43,332 nucleotides of DNA from Myxococcales bacterium (lineage in GTDB: Bacteria > Myxococcota_A > Polyangia > Palsa-1104): the NCBI GenBank assembly GCA_003170275.1, contig PNAM01000032.1, positions 226-43,557 of the forward strand, given 5' to 3'. Below, piece after piece: positions 8,375-19,126 of the stretch (the stretch's first letter is position 1; each line of letters opens with the position of its first letter). A program made the position numbers and the translations under genes. The notes under the pieces are model-generated. The model did no database searches and was not told the DNA's origin. It worked only from the letters and a program-made list of their open reading frames with translations.

Positions 8375-8397
8375 GGTTCCTCGGCGCGGCGCTGCCT

Positions 8398-10203
8398 TCA
8401 TGCGACGACCGATGCCGGCCTCTCGAGCGGGATCGACACGCGGAAGGTGGTGCCCGCTCCGGCCTTGGTCTCGTAGGTGATCCGCCCCTGGTGCTCGTCG
8501 ATGATCTTCTTGACGATTGCCAGGCCGAGCCCGGTGCCGTCGGCCTTGCCCGAGGTGGCGAACGCTTCGAACATGCGCCCCTGCACCGCCTCGGGCACAC
8601 CCTTGCCGGTATCCACGAAGGTCATCACCAGCTCGCCGCCGTCGGTGTCGACGATGATCTTGAAGGTGCCGTCGCCGTCCATCGCCTGCGACGCGTTGCG
8701 TGCCAGGTTGTGGATCACCCGGAAGATCTTGAGCTCGTCGAACGCCGCCGCGCCCTGGTAGCGCGCGTCGATCACCAGCTTGATGTTCTTGCCGGCGAAC
8801 TCGCGCTCGAGCTGCTCGACCACGTCCTCGACGAACTTCTGCACGTACACCTTGCGGATGAGCAGGTTCGACTGGCCGCGCGCGAACAGCAGCACCTCGC
8901 GCGTCATCGCCGACATCAGATCGAACTGCTTCAAGATCATGTCGGCGTACGCCCGGCGCGACTTTTCGTCGTCGTTCTGCGCCATCAGCTGCGCGTAACC
9001 GGAGACGATGGTCATCGGCGTCTTGAGATCGTGCATCACGCCCGACATCATCTGGCCGATCGACGCCAGCCGATCGGAGTTGAGCTTCTCCTCGCGGCTG
9101 CGCGCCAGGATGATCGCCTTGGCCGCCTGGCCGGCGATCAGCGTCAACAACTTGAGATCGCCGTCGTCGAAGCTCTTGGCGCCGCGCTTGTTGAGCACCT
9201 CGAACGCGCCCAGCGCATTGTCGTCGCCCGACGAGGCGTGCACCAGCGGCACCGCCAGGATGCTCTTGGCCGGCACGCCGATCTTCTCGGCGATGAACAG
9301 ATCGTGGCGCGCGTCGTGCGACGGGTCGTTCACCATCAGCGGCGTCTTGTGCAGCGCCACCCAGCCGACCACCCCCACGCCGGCAGGGATCTTCACGCGC
9401 CGCAGCGACTCGGATCCGGTGCCCATCGCCGAGCGAAAGAACAGCTCGCCCGAGTTGCGCTCGCGCAACAGCACCGAGCCCGCCTCGGAGTCGAGCAGCT
9501 GCATGGCGCGCATGAGCAGCCGGTCGAGGAACTCGTCGAGATCGAGCGACGCCGACGCCTCCTGCTCGATCTCGACCAGCAGATCGAGCTCGCGGATGCG
9601 CAGGCGCAGCTCCTCCTGCGCGTCGAGCAGCGCCTGGTTCTTCACCACCACCGACTGGTACAGCTTGGAGTTCTCGATGGTGATCCCGGCGTGCGCCGCG
9701 ACCGTGGCGAGCAACGCCTCGTCGTCGGGATCGAACGGGCGCGCGCGCTTGTTGAGCACCTGCACCACGCCGATGGTGCGCCCCTTGTGATCGGGCATGG
9801 GCATGCACAGGATCGAGCGCGTGCGGAAGCCGGACGACTTGTCGACGTCCTTGTTGAAGCGCGCGTCCGCGTAGGCGTCGGGGATGTTGACCGTGGCGCC
9901 GGACTGCGCGACCCAGCCGGCGATCCCGGTGCCGACCTTGAGCTTGATCGGCGCGATGGTGCCGCCCTGGGCCACCGTCGAGACCAGCTCCGTGCCGTCG
10001 TCGCTGACCAGGAAGATGGTGGCGCGCTCGGCGTCGAGGATCTCGGTGACCTTCTCGAGCAGCACCACCAGCAGCCGATCGAGATCGAGCGTGGCGCCGA
10101 GCACGCGCCCGAGCTCGCGCACGGCCTCGAGCTTGCGCGTCTCGACGCGTAGCCGTTGCTGCAGGTCCCCGAGCGCCAGCGCGCCTTCGGCAGAGCTCGT
10201 CAC
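8398..10203 (-). CDS. Soluble sensor histidine kinase, GAF-GAF-HisKA-HATPase
   Basis: 601 residues, GTG start. No transmembrane segment. Two GAF domains (about residues 40-190 and 215-375; each contains a V(G/A)W(V)A turn and a VLNKR strand) are joined by a short coiled coil. Then come HisKA with MHDLKTPMTIV (phospho-acceptor His391), an N-box with HNLARNASQAM, G1 with DTGKGVPE and G2 with GTGLGLAIVKKI. The domain order is that of cytoplasmic sensors that bind small molecules or cyclic nucleotides through GAF. No response regulator is adjacent, so it is an orphan kinase, as is common in myxobacteria. It lies 48 bp after the TPR-zincin gene and may belong to the polA transcript. Confidence 0.93.
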   Translation of the reverse strand: MTSSAEGALALGDLQQRLRVETRKLEAVRELGRVLGATLDLDRLLVVLLEKVTEILDAERATIFLVSDDGTELVSTVAQGGTIAPIKLKVGTGIAGWVAQSGATVNIPDAYADARFNKDVDKSSGFRTRSILCMPMPDHKGRTIGVVQVLNKRARPFDPDDEALLATVAAHAGITIENSKLYQSVVVKNQALLDAQEELRLRIRELDLLVEIEQEASASLDLDEFLDRLLMRAMQLLDSEAGSVLLRERNSGELFFRSAMGTGSESLRRVKIPAGVGVVGWVALHKTPLMVNDPSHDARHDLFIAEKIGVPAKSILAVPLVHASSGDDNALGAFEVLNKRGAKSFDDGDLKLLTLIAGQAAKAIILARSREEKLNSDRLASIGQMMSGVMHDLKTPMTIVSGYAQLMAQNDDEKSRRAYADMILKQFDLMSAMTREVLLFARGQSNLLIRKVYVQKFVEDVVEQLEREFAGKNIKLVIDARYQGAAAFDELKIFRVIHNLARNASQAMDGDGTFKIIVDTDGGELVMTFVDTGKGVPEAVQGRMFEAFATSGKADGTGLGLAIVKKIIDEHQGRITYETKAGAGTTFRVSIPLERPASVVA

Positions 10204-10251
10204 GGCGGCGACTTTATCAGGCCTGCCGCGGAAGCGCTACTCGGCGAAAGC

Positions 10252-11484
10252 CTACTCCAGGCCGCGCGCGCGCAGGGCTTCGTCGTCCTCGCCGCGCAGG
10301 TGGCCGAGCTCGTGCAGCAGCGTGGTGCGCACCTGCGCGACCAGCTCCTCACGCGAGGTGACCGCGCGCGCCAGGTTCTTGCGGTAGATGACGATCGCGC
10401 GCGCCTCGGTCTCGGGCGCCTCGCCGAGCGGCGCGCCGCGGAACAGGCCGAGGATGGTGGGCGCGAGCGGCGGCTCCTCGGCGGTCAGATCGGCCAGGTC
10501 GGGCAGATCCGCCGTCTCCAGGCGCACGCGCCGCAGATCGGTCTGCAGCTCGGGCGTCAGCTTCCTGGCCTCCGCGTCGACCAGCGAGCGGAACTCGGAG
10601 TCGGGCAGCTCGATCGGCAGCTTGAAGTCGGCCGGCGCCTCGGCGCGCGCGCGATTCAGCTCGCGCTCGGCGCCCTGCCCATCGCCCAGCCGCTCGAGCA
10701 CCAGCCCGAGGTGATGGTGCGCCCAGGCGTCCTTCGGATTCTTGTCGAGCACGTCGAGGAAGCCGCGCTTGGCGTCGGCGAAGCGGCACAGATCGAAGAG
10801 CGCGACCGCGCGCTCGTAGCGTGCGTGTTGATCCTCGGACGCGGCGGCCAGCGAGGCGTCGAGGCGCATCAGCGCTTCACGCGAGCGGCCCAGATCGTTG
10901 AGCGCCTGGCCCTCGAGCAGCGCGAGCCGCGCGGCCAGCGCGCGATCGGCCCGTGCGTGCGTGCGCTTGAGGCGGTGCGAGCCGCGCCGCGCGTACTCCA
11001 GGCCGGTCTCGGTGTGATCGTTCGACGGCGGCAGTCGGTTCACATACAGATCGGAAGCGCCCGCCAGTGTCTCCGGATCGTCCGGATCGAGCGCGAGCGC
11101 GCGCGCGAACGCCGCCGCCGCCTCGTCGAGCCGCTGCAGCTCTTGCAGCGCCGCGGCGCGATCGTGGTGCGCCTCGACGGAGCGCGGCTCGACGCGCGCG
11201 GCCTCTTCGGCGCACGCCAGCGAGCCGGCGAAGTCCGAGTGGTCGTAACGATCGGCGGCGCGATCGAGCAGCGCGTCGAGCGGCCGCGGCGGATCGCCTG
11301 ATGCGTCCTCGGCGAAACAGCGCTGCAGCGCGCGCGCCGAGGCGCCCGGATCGACCTTCTGCGTCGCGCGCATGGCCGAGCGCTGCGACTCGTCACCCGG
11401 CGCCGGCGCCGCGGGATCGGGCGACGGCTTCTTGCAGGCCGGAACGAACGCGAGACAAAAAACTCCCCAAAGGAGGGAACGCAT
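10252..11484 (-). CDS. Lipoprotein with TPR repeats fused to a C-terminal zincin domain
   Basis: 410 residues from ATG 11484 (TTG 11496 is the alternative). The signal MRSLLWGVFCLAFVPAC has a VPAC lipobox. Residues about 60-270 form TPR repeats (for example AHHDRAAALQELQRLDEAAAAF and HHHLGLVLERLGDGQGAERE). The last 130 residues match the minimal zincin family PF06262: a conserved FRSLVDAEARKLTPEL start, ILGLFRGAPLGE, AIVIYRKNL, and TLLHELGHLRGEDDE with Zn ligands H391 and H395, catalytic E392 and an acidic third ligand. PF06262 proteins are normally about 120-residue stand-alone cytosolic proteins, so fusion to a TPR lipoprotein is unusual. It follows polA by 22 bp. Probable role: envelope protein binding or processing; substrate unknown. 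Confidence 0.85.
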   Translation of the reverse strand: MRSLLWGVFCLAFVPACKKPSPDPAAPAPGDESQRSAMRATQKVDPGASARALQRCFAEDASGDPPRPLDALLDRAADRYDHSDFAGSLACAEEAARVEPRSVEAHHDRAAALQELQRLDEAAAAFARALALDPDDPETLAGASDLYVNRLPPSNDHTETGLEYARRGSHRLKRTHARADRALAARLALLEGQALNDLGRSREALMRLDASLAAASEDQHARYERAVALFDLCRFADAKRGFLDVLDKNPKDAWAHHHLGLVLERLGDGQGAERELNRARAEAPADFKLPIELPDSEFRSLVDAEARKLTPELQTDLRRVRLETADLPDLADLTAEEPPLAPTILGLFRGAPLGEAPETEARAIVIYRKNLARAVTSREELVAQVRTTLLHELGHLRGEDDEALRARGLE

Positions 11485-11506
11485 CGGATGGCCCAAGTAT
11501 ACCGTG

Positions 11507-14272
<2,766 letters not shown>

Positions 14273-14300
14273 CGCGCGCGAAGCCTAGCACTACGGACGT

Positions 14301-16679
14301 CTAGTTGATCGGGCCGTTCTTGATCACCGGCGGGATGAGGAAGAACACGTCGCGCGGCGTGCCGAGGTTGACCGTGTTGCCGCCGGTCACGCCCTTGACC
14401 TGAAGCTGCGCGCGGAAGAACTGCGGCTGATCGGTGTTCATGACCGTGTTGTTGGTGCGCGGCGTGATATCGAAGCAGATGCGATTGCCGCCGCCGACGC
14501 CCGGGAAGGTGTCGAGCGTGCCGTCTGGGCCGGCGGCCGCCTTGGGGCCGGTGAAGTTGTCCTGCAGCGGCGACGGCGTCATGGTGATGCACAGCGCCGC
14601 GCCGCCGAGCCCGCTCAGGTTCGGGATCAGCTTCTCGATGAAATTGTCGACGGTGCCCGGATCCACGTCGCTGGCCACCACATGGATGTCGAACTTGAGG
14701 CCGTTGGCGAGCGCGACGATCCCCGACACCACCGAGTCCGAGACGCCGCTGCCGGACGCGTCGTCGAAGGTATAGGACAGTGGGCACATGCCCGCGATCG
14801 GCGCTTCCCCGACGCCGTTGAGGCCGGTGCAGCACTGCGTAATCGCGCACGTCGCGGGCCGGACGCCGACCGCCCCGAAGTCCGCAGGTAGCACGACCGC
14901 GCCGGTGTCCTGCGCGAGCGCGACTGCGTGGCCCTTGGCGTTGCCGTTGGGATCGGCGCCGCCGTTGATCCCGGCGAGCCCCATCACGTGCGCGCCGATC
15001 GCCTGCAGTTGGGCCACGACAGTGGCGCGCGAGGGCACGCCGTTGCAGCCCGAGGAGCAATCGGTGCCGTTGATGCCGTAGTCGAACAGCCCGTTCTCGC
15101 CGCTGGTCGCGGTGCCGGGTCGATCGTGCCAGCCCGCGTCGGTCTCGGTCACCACGATCGGCACCGAGCCGGAGCGGAAGCCGGCGCCACCGATCGTGCC
15201 CTGCACCTCACCCGCGGGCGGCGTGGTCGGCGCGGTCGCCGCCAGGTTGAACCCGCTGTTCCAGGTGGTGCCGGACTGGCTGGTCGCCGACAGCGCCGGG
15301 CCACCGGCGATCGAGTAGAGCGCCTCCCATCCGGCCTCGGGATAGTCGTTGCCGCCGCCGGCGGTGAGCCCCTTGAGCGCGTTCTGCACCGCGGTCAGTC
15401 CGGCGGCGGTGTTCACGGAGGTGATCCGGTAATCGTATTTCACGACGTAGGTGTCGGTGAAGTCCTTGAAGTCGACTACCCCGAACGCGATGCTCTTTAC
15501 CTTGCTTTGGATGGTCGGCGTGTACCCGGCCAGGTTGTTGGCCAGGTTGGTCAGCGCGCCGCTCGTCGAGCCCGTGGTGTCGAGCGAGAAGATCACGTCC
15601 GCCTGGCTCACGTCGGTCGACAGATCGAGCGTCTCCACCGACGGCAGCGGCGGCTTCTGGTAGTCGACGACGAACACGAAGTCGCCGTGCGTCAGCGGGC
15701 TCGCCGCTGCGTTCGATCCGTCGCACAGGCACATGGTCTGCACCTGCACCAGCGGCGACTTGACCGCGCAGTCCTGGTACTCGATCAGATCGTTGACCAT
15801 GTCGCCGTCGGTGTCGGCCTTGAGTCGATCGGTCTCGCACACGTCGACGATGCCGTTGCAGTTCTTGTCTTCCTTGTCGTCGGTGAGCCCGTCGTTGTCC
15901 GAATCGCGGTCCTCGAAGTCCGGCGCGCCGTCGAGATCGGTGTCGACCGGCGGCGTGTTCGGGTCGGTATCGCCCGCCTCGGCCGAATCTGGCACGCAGT
16001 CCCCGTCAGAGTCGAGGTCGCGGTAGTTCGGCACCAGATCGCCGTCGGTGTCGATGATCCCCTCGTCCTTGTCCGAGATGGTGTCGTTGTCCGAGTCGGT
16101 GTCGAGGTAGTCGGGCACGCCGTCGCCGTCGGTGTCGGGCGCGGTCGCGTTGGTGATCGCGGCCACCGACATGCCCTGCGGGGTGAGCTCGAACTGATCG
16201 ATGATCCCGTCGCCGTCGTTGTCGTTGTCGGCGTAGTCGGGCAGCCCGTTGTGGTCGGTGTCGACCGGGTGCGTCGGATCCGGGCCGGCCTCTTCCTTGT
16301 CGGGCACGGTGGAGTCGGTCGGGCTGTCCGAGTCGAGGTCCTGGAAGTCGGGCTTGCCGTCGCCGTCCGAGTCGACCGGCGGGGTGCATGGGTTGCCGTT
16401 GCGTCCTTCGATCGCGTCGGGGATGCCGTCGTTGTCCGAATCCGGATCCATGTAGTCGGGGATGCCGTCGTGATCGGTGTCGCGCGGTGGCGACTCGTCG
16501 GCGCCCTCGGAGTGATCGCTGATCCCGTCGCCGTCGGTGTCGGGCGGCGGGTGAACGCAGCTCGAGCCGAGGTTGGAGAAATCGGGCCCGCCGTCGCGGT
16601 CGAACGGCTTGTTGAGGGTGCCCTGATCCGGGCCGCAGCCCAGGATCACGACGGCGAGGAGGGGCGCAATTGACTTCAT
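14301..16679 (-). CDS. Large lipoprotein: TSP type-3 calcium repeats plus von Willebrand A domain
   Basis: 792 residues. MKSIAPLLAVVILGCGPDQ is a short lipoprotein signal (lipobox ILGC). Residues about 45-320 consist of roughly a dozen thrombospondin type-3-like units of the form DTDGDGxxD (calcium-binding DxDxDG loops) spaced by Pro/Asp-rich turns. A VWA domain follows: IFSLDTTGSTSGAL holds a MIDAS-like DxTxSxS variant (DTTGSTS), with FGVVDFKDF and GGGNDYPEAGWEAL as later metal-site loops. The remaining part has Cys pairs and beta-rich sequence. Such proteins are cell-surface adhesion or matrix modules in delta-proteobacterial relatives. Expected to need Ca2+. Ligand unknown. It lies 28 bp upstream of polA in the same direction and is divergent from the kinase gene. 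Confidence 0.9.
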   Translation of the reverse strand: MKSIAPLLAVVILGCGPDQGTLNKPFDRDGGPDFSNLGSSCVHPPPDTDGDGISDHSEGADESPPRDTDHDGIPDYMDPDSDNDGIPDAIEGRNGNPCTPPVDSDGDGKPDFQDLDSDSPTDSTVPDKEEAGPDPTHPVDTDHNGLPDYADNDNDGDGIIDQFELTPQGMSVAAITNATAPDTDGDGVPDYLDTDSDNDTISDKDEGIIDTDGDLVPNYRDLDSDGDCVPDSAEAGDTDPNTPPVDTDLDGAPDFEDRDSDNDGLTDDKEDKNCNGIVDVCETDRLKADTDGDMVNDLIEYQDCAVKSPLVQVQTMCLCDGSNAAASPLTHGDFVFVVDYQKPPLPSVETLDLSTDVSQADVIFSLDTTGSTSGALTNLANNLAGYTPTIQSKVKSIAFGVVDFKDFTDTYVVKYDYRITSVNTAAGLTAVQNALKGLTAGGGNDYPEAGWEALYSIAGGPALSATSQSGTTWNSGFNLAATAPTTPPAGEVQGTIGGAGFRSGSVPIVVTETDAGWHDRPGTATSGENGLFDYGINGTDCSSGCNGVPSRATVVAQLQAIGAHVMGLAGINGGADPNGNAKGHAVALAQDTGAVVLPADFGAVGVRPATCAITQCCTGLNGVGEAPIAGMCPLSYTFDDASGSGVSDSVVSGIVALANGLKFDIHVVASDVDPGTVDNFIEKLIPNLSGLGGAALCITMTPSPLQDNFTGPKAAAGPDGTLDTFPGVGGGNRICFDITPRTNNTVMNTDQPQFFRAQLQVKGVTGGNTVNLGTPRDVFFLIPPVIKNGPIN

Positions 16680-16733
16680 CGTTGTGGTATTCCTGCCCCG
16701 GAGCGTAAGCCTGCGCTCCGTCGAGTGTCAACG

Positions 16734-19088
16734 ATGGGCCGTCTGCGGACATACGCGGTTTTCGCCGGGGTGGCGGCGCTCATCGGGCTGTCCCTGGCGT
16801 GTGCAGTATTTGCCCGCGGGCACGATCGGCCGTTTCCCGGGTTCCTGGTCTATCGCTCGGGCGCGGTGACCTCGCTGTGGCGCGCCGATTGGCCGGGCCG
16901 CCGCGCCGGCCTGCGCGTGCGCGACGTGGTCACCGAGCTCGACGGCGAGCCGGTGTCCGGCGGCTTCGCGGTCGACGCGGCGCTCGGCCGCCTCGCCGGT
17001 CGCCCGTCGGTGACGGTGACCGTGCGCGAGCCGGGCTCGCGGATGTGGCCGATTCCGGGCGGCCGCGAGCGAAAGGTCGAGGTCCCGCTCGGCCGGCTCG
17101 AGGCTGGCGACATCGCGTACACGCTGTACCTGCCGTTCTCGATCGGCCTGGTGTATCTGCTGCTCGGCGCGCTGCTCTATTGGGTCAAGCCGCGCCGCGA
17201 ATCCGCCGTCGCCGCCGCGCTGTGCCTGCTGGCTGCCGCGTTCTACGTCACCATGTACGACGCGCACACCACCTATCACTTCACGCGCGTGTGGCTGCTC
17301 TATCCGCTGCTCGGACCGCTCTCGATCCACCTGTTCGCGCTGTTCCCCGAGCGCCGGCCCGCGTGGGCGCGCCTGCGCGTGCTCCTGCCTTTGTACGTGA
17401 TGGGCGCGGGGGTGGTCGCGTGGCGCCAGGTGGTGATCGACGATCCGCTGGGGAGCGATCTGGCGTCGCTGGTCTCCTCGATCGTGCTGTCGTTCGAGTT
17501 CACCGCCGACCTCGGCCTGCTCGGCTACGGCATGCTGCGCGGCTCGTCGCCGGCGCTGCGCAACCGCGCCAAGTCGATCTTCATCGGCCTGGGGCTGACC
17601 TGCGGCGCGTCGGTGGCGTGGCAGTTCGCCTCGCGCATCGGCCCGCCGCACATCCCGATGAGCGCCGATCAGGCGATGGTGCTCTCGGCGCTGTTCCCGG
17701 TGCTGATCACCTACGCGATCCTCAAGCGCAACCTGTTCGACATCGACGCGGTGCTGCGCGCCAGCCTGAGCTACTTCATCACCACCGCGTTGGTGCTCGG
17801 CGTGTACTTCGCGATGGTGGCGCTGGCGGGCAACCTCGCCGCGCGACTGGCCGGCCACTCGACGGCGGTGGCCATCGGCTCGACCATGATCGCCGCGTTG
17901 TGCTTCCACCCGATCCGGCTGCGCGCGCAACGCATCGTCGATCGGCTGTGGTTCCGCGACAAGGAGCTGTTGCCGCAGCTGATCGCCGCGCTCGGCGCGC
18001 TGCCCGGCGCCGATGGAGTGCCCGCGCTGGCCGATGCCGCGCTCGGGCCGCTGCGCCAGCTCACCGGCGCGCGCGGGGCCGCGCTGTTCGTGCGCGTGCA
18101 CGGTCCGGTGTTCGAGCGTGCCGGCCGCGACGGCGTGATCGGCGAGCTGCAGCGCTTGCCGGCCGGCGGCGCGCTCGAGCAGGCGCTCTTGCGCACGAGC
18201 CGCCCGCAGGCGCCGAACGATCTGCCCGACGAGGCGCAGCGTGAGTGCGCGCCGCTCGCCGCCGAGCTGCTGGTGCCGCTCTCGTCCAAGGGCGCGCTGG
18301 TCGGCCTGATCGCGCTCGGCCGCGGCCGCGGCTATGGCTCGCAGCTGGTGCACGCGCTGGCCACGGTCGCGCCGCAGCTCGCGCTGTCGCTCGAGAACGC
18401 GATGCTGGTCGCCGAAGGCGTGCAGCGCGAGCGGCTGGCGGCGCTCGGCCAGCTCGCCGCGGTGATCGTGCACGAGGTGAAGAACCCGCTCGGCATCATC
18501 AAGGTCTCCGCCGGTGGCTTGCGCAAGCGCATGGAGATGGCCGGCGACGGCGCCTCGGCCGAGCTGGCCGCGTGCGTCGAGGACGAGGTCGATCGCATGG
18601 ACGCCACCGTGCGCCGCCTGCTCGATCTGGCGCGCCCGCAAGCTCCGTCGCTGCGCCCATGCGATCTCGCGGTGGTCATCCGCCAGACCCTCGATCGGCT
18701 GCAGCCCGATCTGGCCGCCGCCGGCATCCTGGTGCACGCCGAGCTCCCCGACAGCCCGTCGGTCTCCGCCGACGCCGAAGAGCTACGCCGCGCGCTGTTG
18801 AACCTGTTCCTCAACGCGCGCCAGGCCATGCCCACCGGCGGCACGCTGTCCGTGCGACTCCGCCCGCAGGCGGGCGCCGGCGTGGAGATCGACGTCGAGG
18901 ACACCGGGCACGGCATGGACGAAGCGACCAGGCGACACTTGTTCCGCCCGTTCTTCACGACCAGACACGGCGGGACCGGACTCGGGTTGGCGATCGTCAA
19001 GCGGGTGATCGAAGACCATCGCGGAGCGATCCACGTGGAGTCCAGGGTAGGGGAAGGATCGCGGTTTACGCTGACGCTGCCGGGCTGA
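16734..19088 (+). CDS. Membrane sensor histidine kinase: PDZ-like, multi-TM, GAF, HisKA, HATPase
   Basis: 784 residues from ATG 16734 (GTG 16725 possible). An N-terminal TM helix (YAVFAGVAALIGLSLACAVF) is followed by a periplasmic PDZ-like domain (GVxxG-type WPGRRAGLRVRDVVTELDG, residues 35-105). Seven or eight hydrophobic helices follow (about 125-400), ending in the NLFDIDAVLR linker seen in 7TM-type sensor kinases. A GAF domain lies at about 430-560. HisKA shows VIVHEVKNPLGII (His580), the N-box LLNLFLNARQAM, G1 DTGHGMDE and G2 GTGLGLAIVKRV. PDZ domains suggest sensing of unfolded or C-terminal peptide signals in the envelope. The NtrC-type regulator four genes on, with only tamB and the Omp85 gene between, is the likely partner. 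Confidence 0.93.
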   Translation: MGRLRTYAVFAGVAALIGLSLACAVFARGHDRPFPGFLVYRSGAVTSLWRADWPGRRAGLRVRDVVTELDGEPVSGGFAVDAALGRLAGRPSVTVTVREPGSRMWPIPGGRERKVEVPLGRLEAGDIAYTLYLPFSIGLVYLLLGALLYWVKPRRESAVAAALCLLAAAFYVTMYDAHTTYHFTRVWLLYPLLGPLSIHLFALFPERRPAWARLRVLLPLYVMGAGVVAWRQVVIDDPLGSDLASLVSSIVLSFEFTADLGLLGYGMLRGSSPALRNRAKSIFIGLGLTCGASVAWQFASRIGPPHIPMSADQAMVLSALFPVLITYAILKRNLFDIDAVLRASLSYFITTALVLGVYFAMVALAGNLAARLAGHSTAVAIGSTMIAALCFHPIRLRAQRIVDRLWFRDKELLPQLIAALGALPGADGVPALADAALGPLRQLTGARGAALFVRVHGPVFERAGRDGVIGELQRLPAGGALEQALLRTSRPQAPNDLPDEAQRECAPLAAELLVPLSSKGALVGLIALGRGRGYGSQLVHALATVAPQLALSLENAMLVAEGVQRERLAALGQLAAVIVHEVKNPLGIIKVSAGGLRKRMEMAGDGASAELAACVEDEVDRMDATVRRLLDLARPQAPSLRPCDLAVVIRQTLDRLQPDLAAAGILVHAELPDSPSVSADAEELRRALLNLFLNARQAMPTGGTLSVRLRPQAGAGVEIDVEDTGHGMDEATRRHLFRPFFTTRHGGTGLGLAIVKRVIEDHRGAIHVESRVGEGSRFTLTLPG

Positions 19089-19126
19089 CCGGTATTCGCC
19101 CGTCCCATCTGCCGGTGCTAAGGTAA

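Noticed and set aside
15850..16560. Tandem DNA repeat or microsatellite
   Set aside because: Degenerate repeats come from the protein-level TSP3 units; the DNA itself is not a clean tandem array.
14928..16673. 581-codon plus-strand frame opposite the TSP3/VWA gene
   Set aside because: Mirror of the repeated Asp codons (GTC/GTG runs), giving Val/Gly-rich nonsense.
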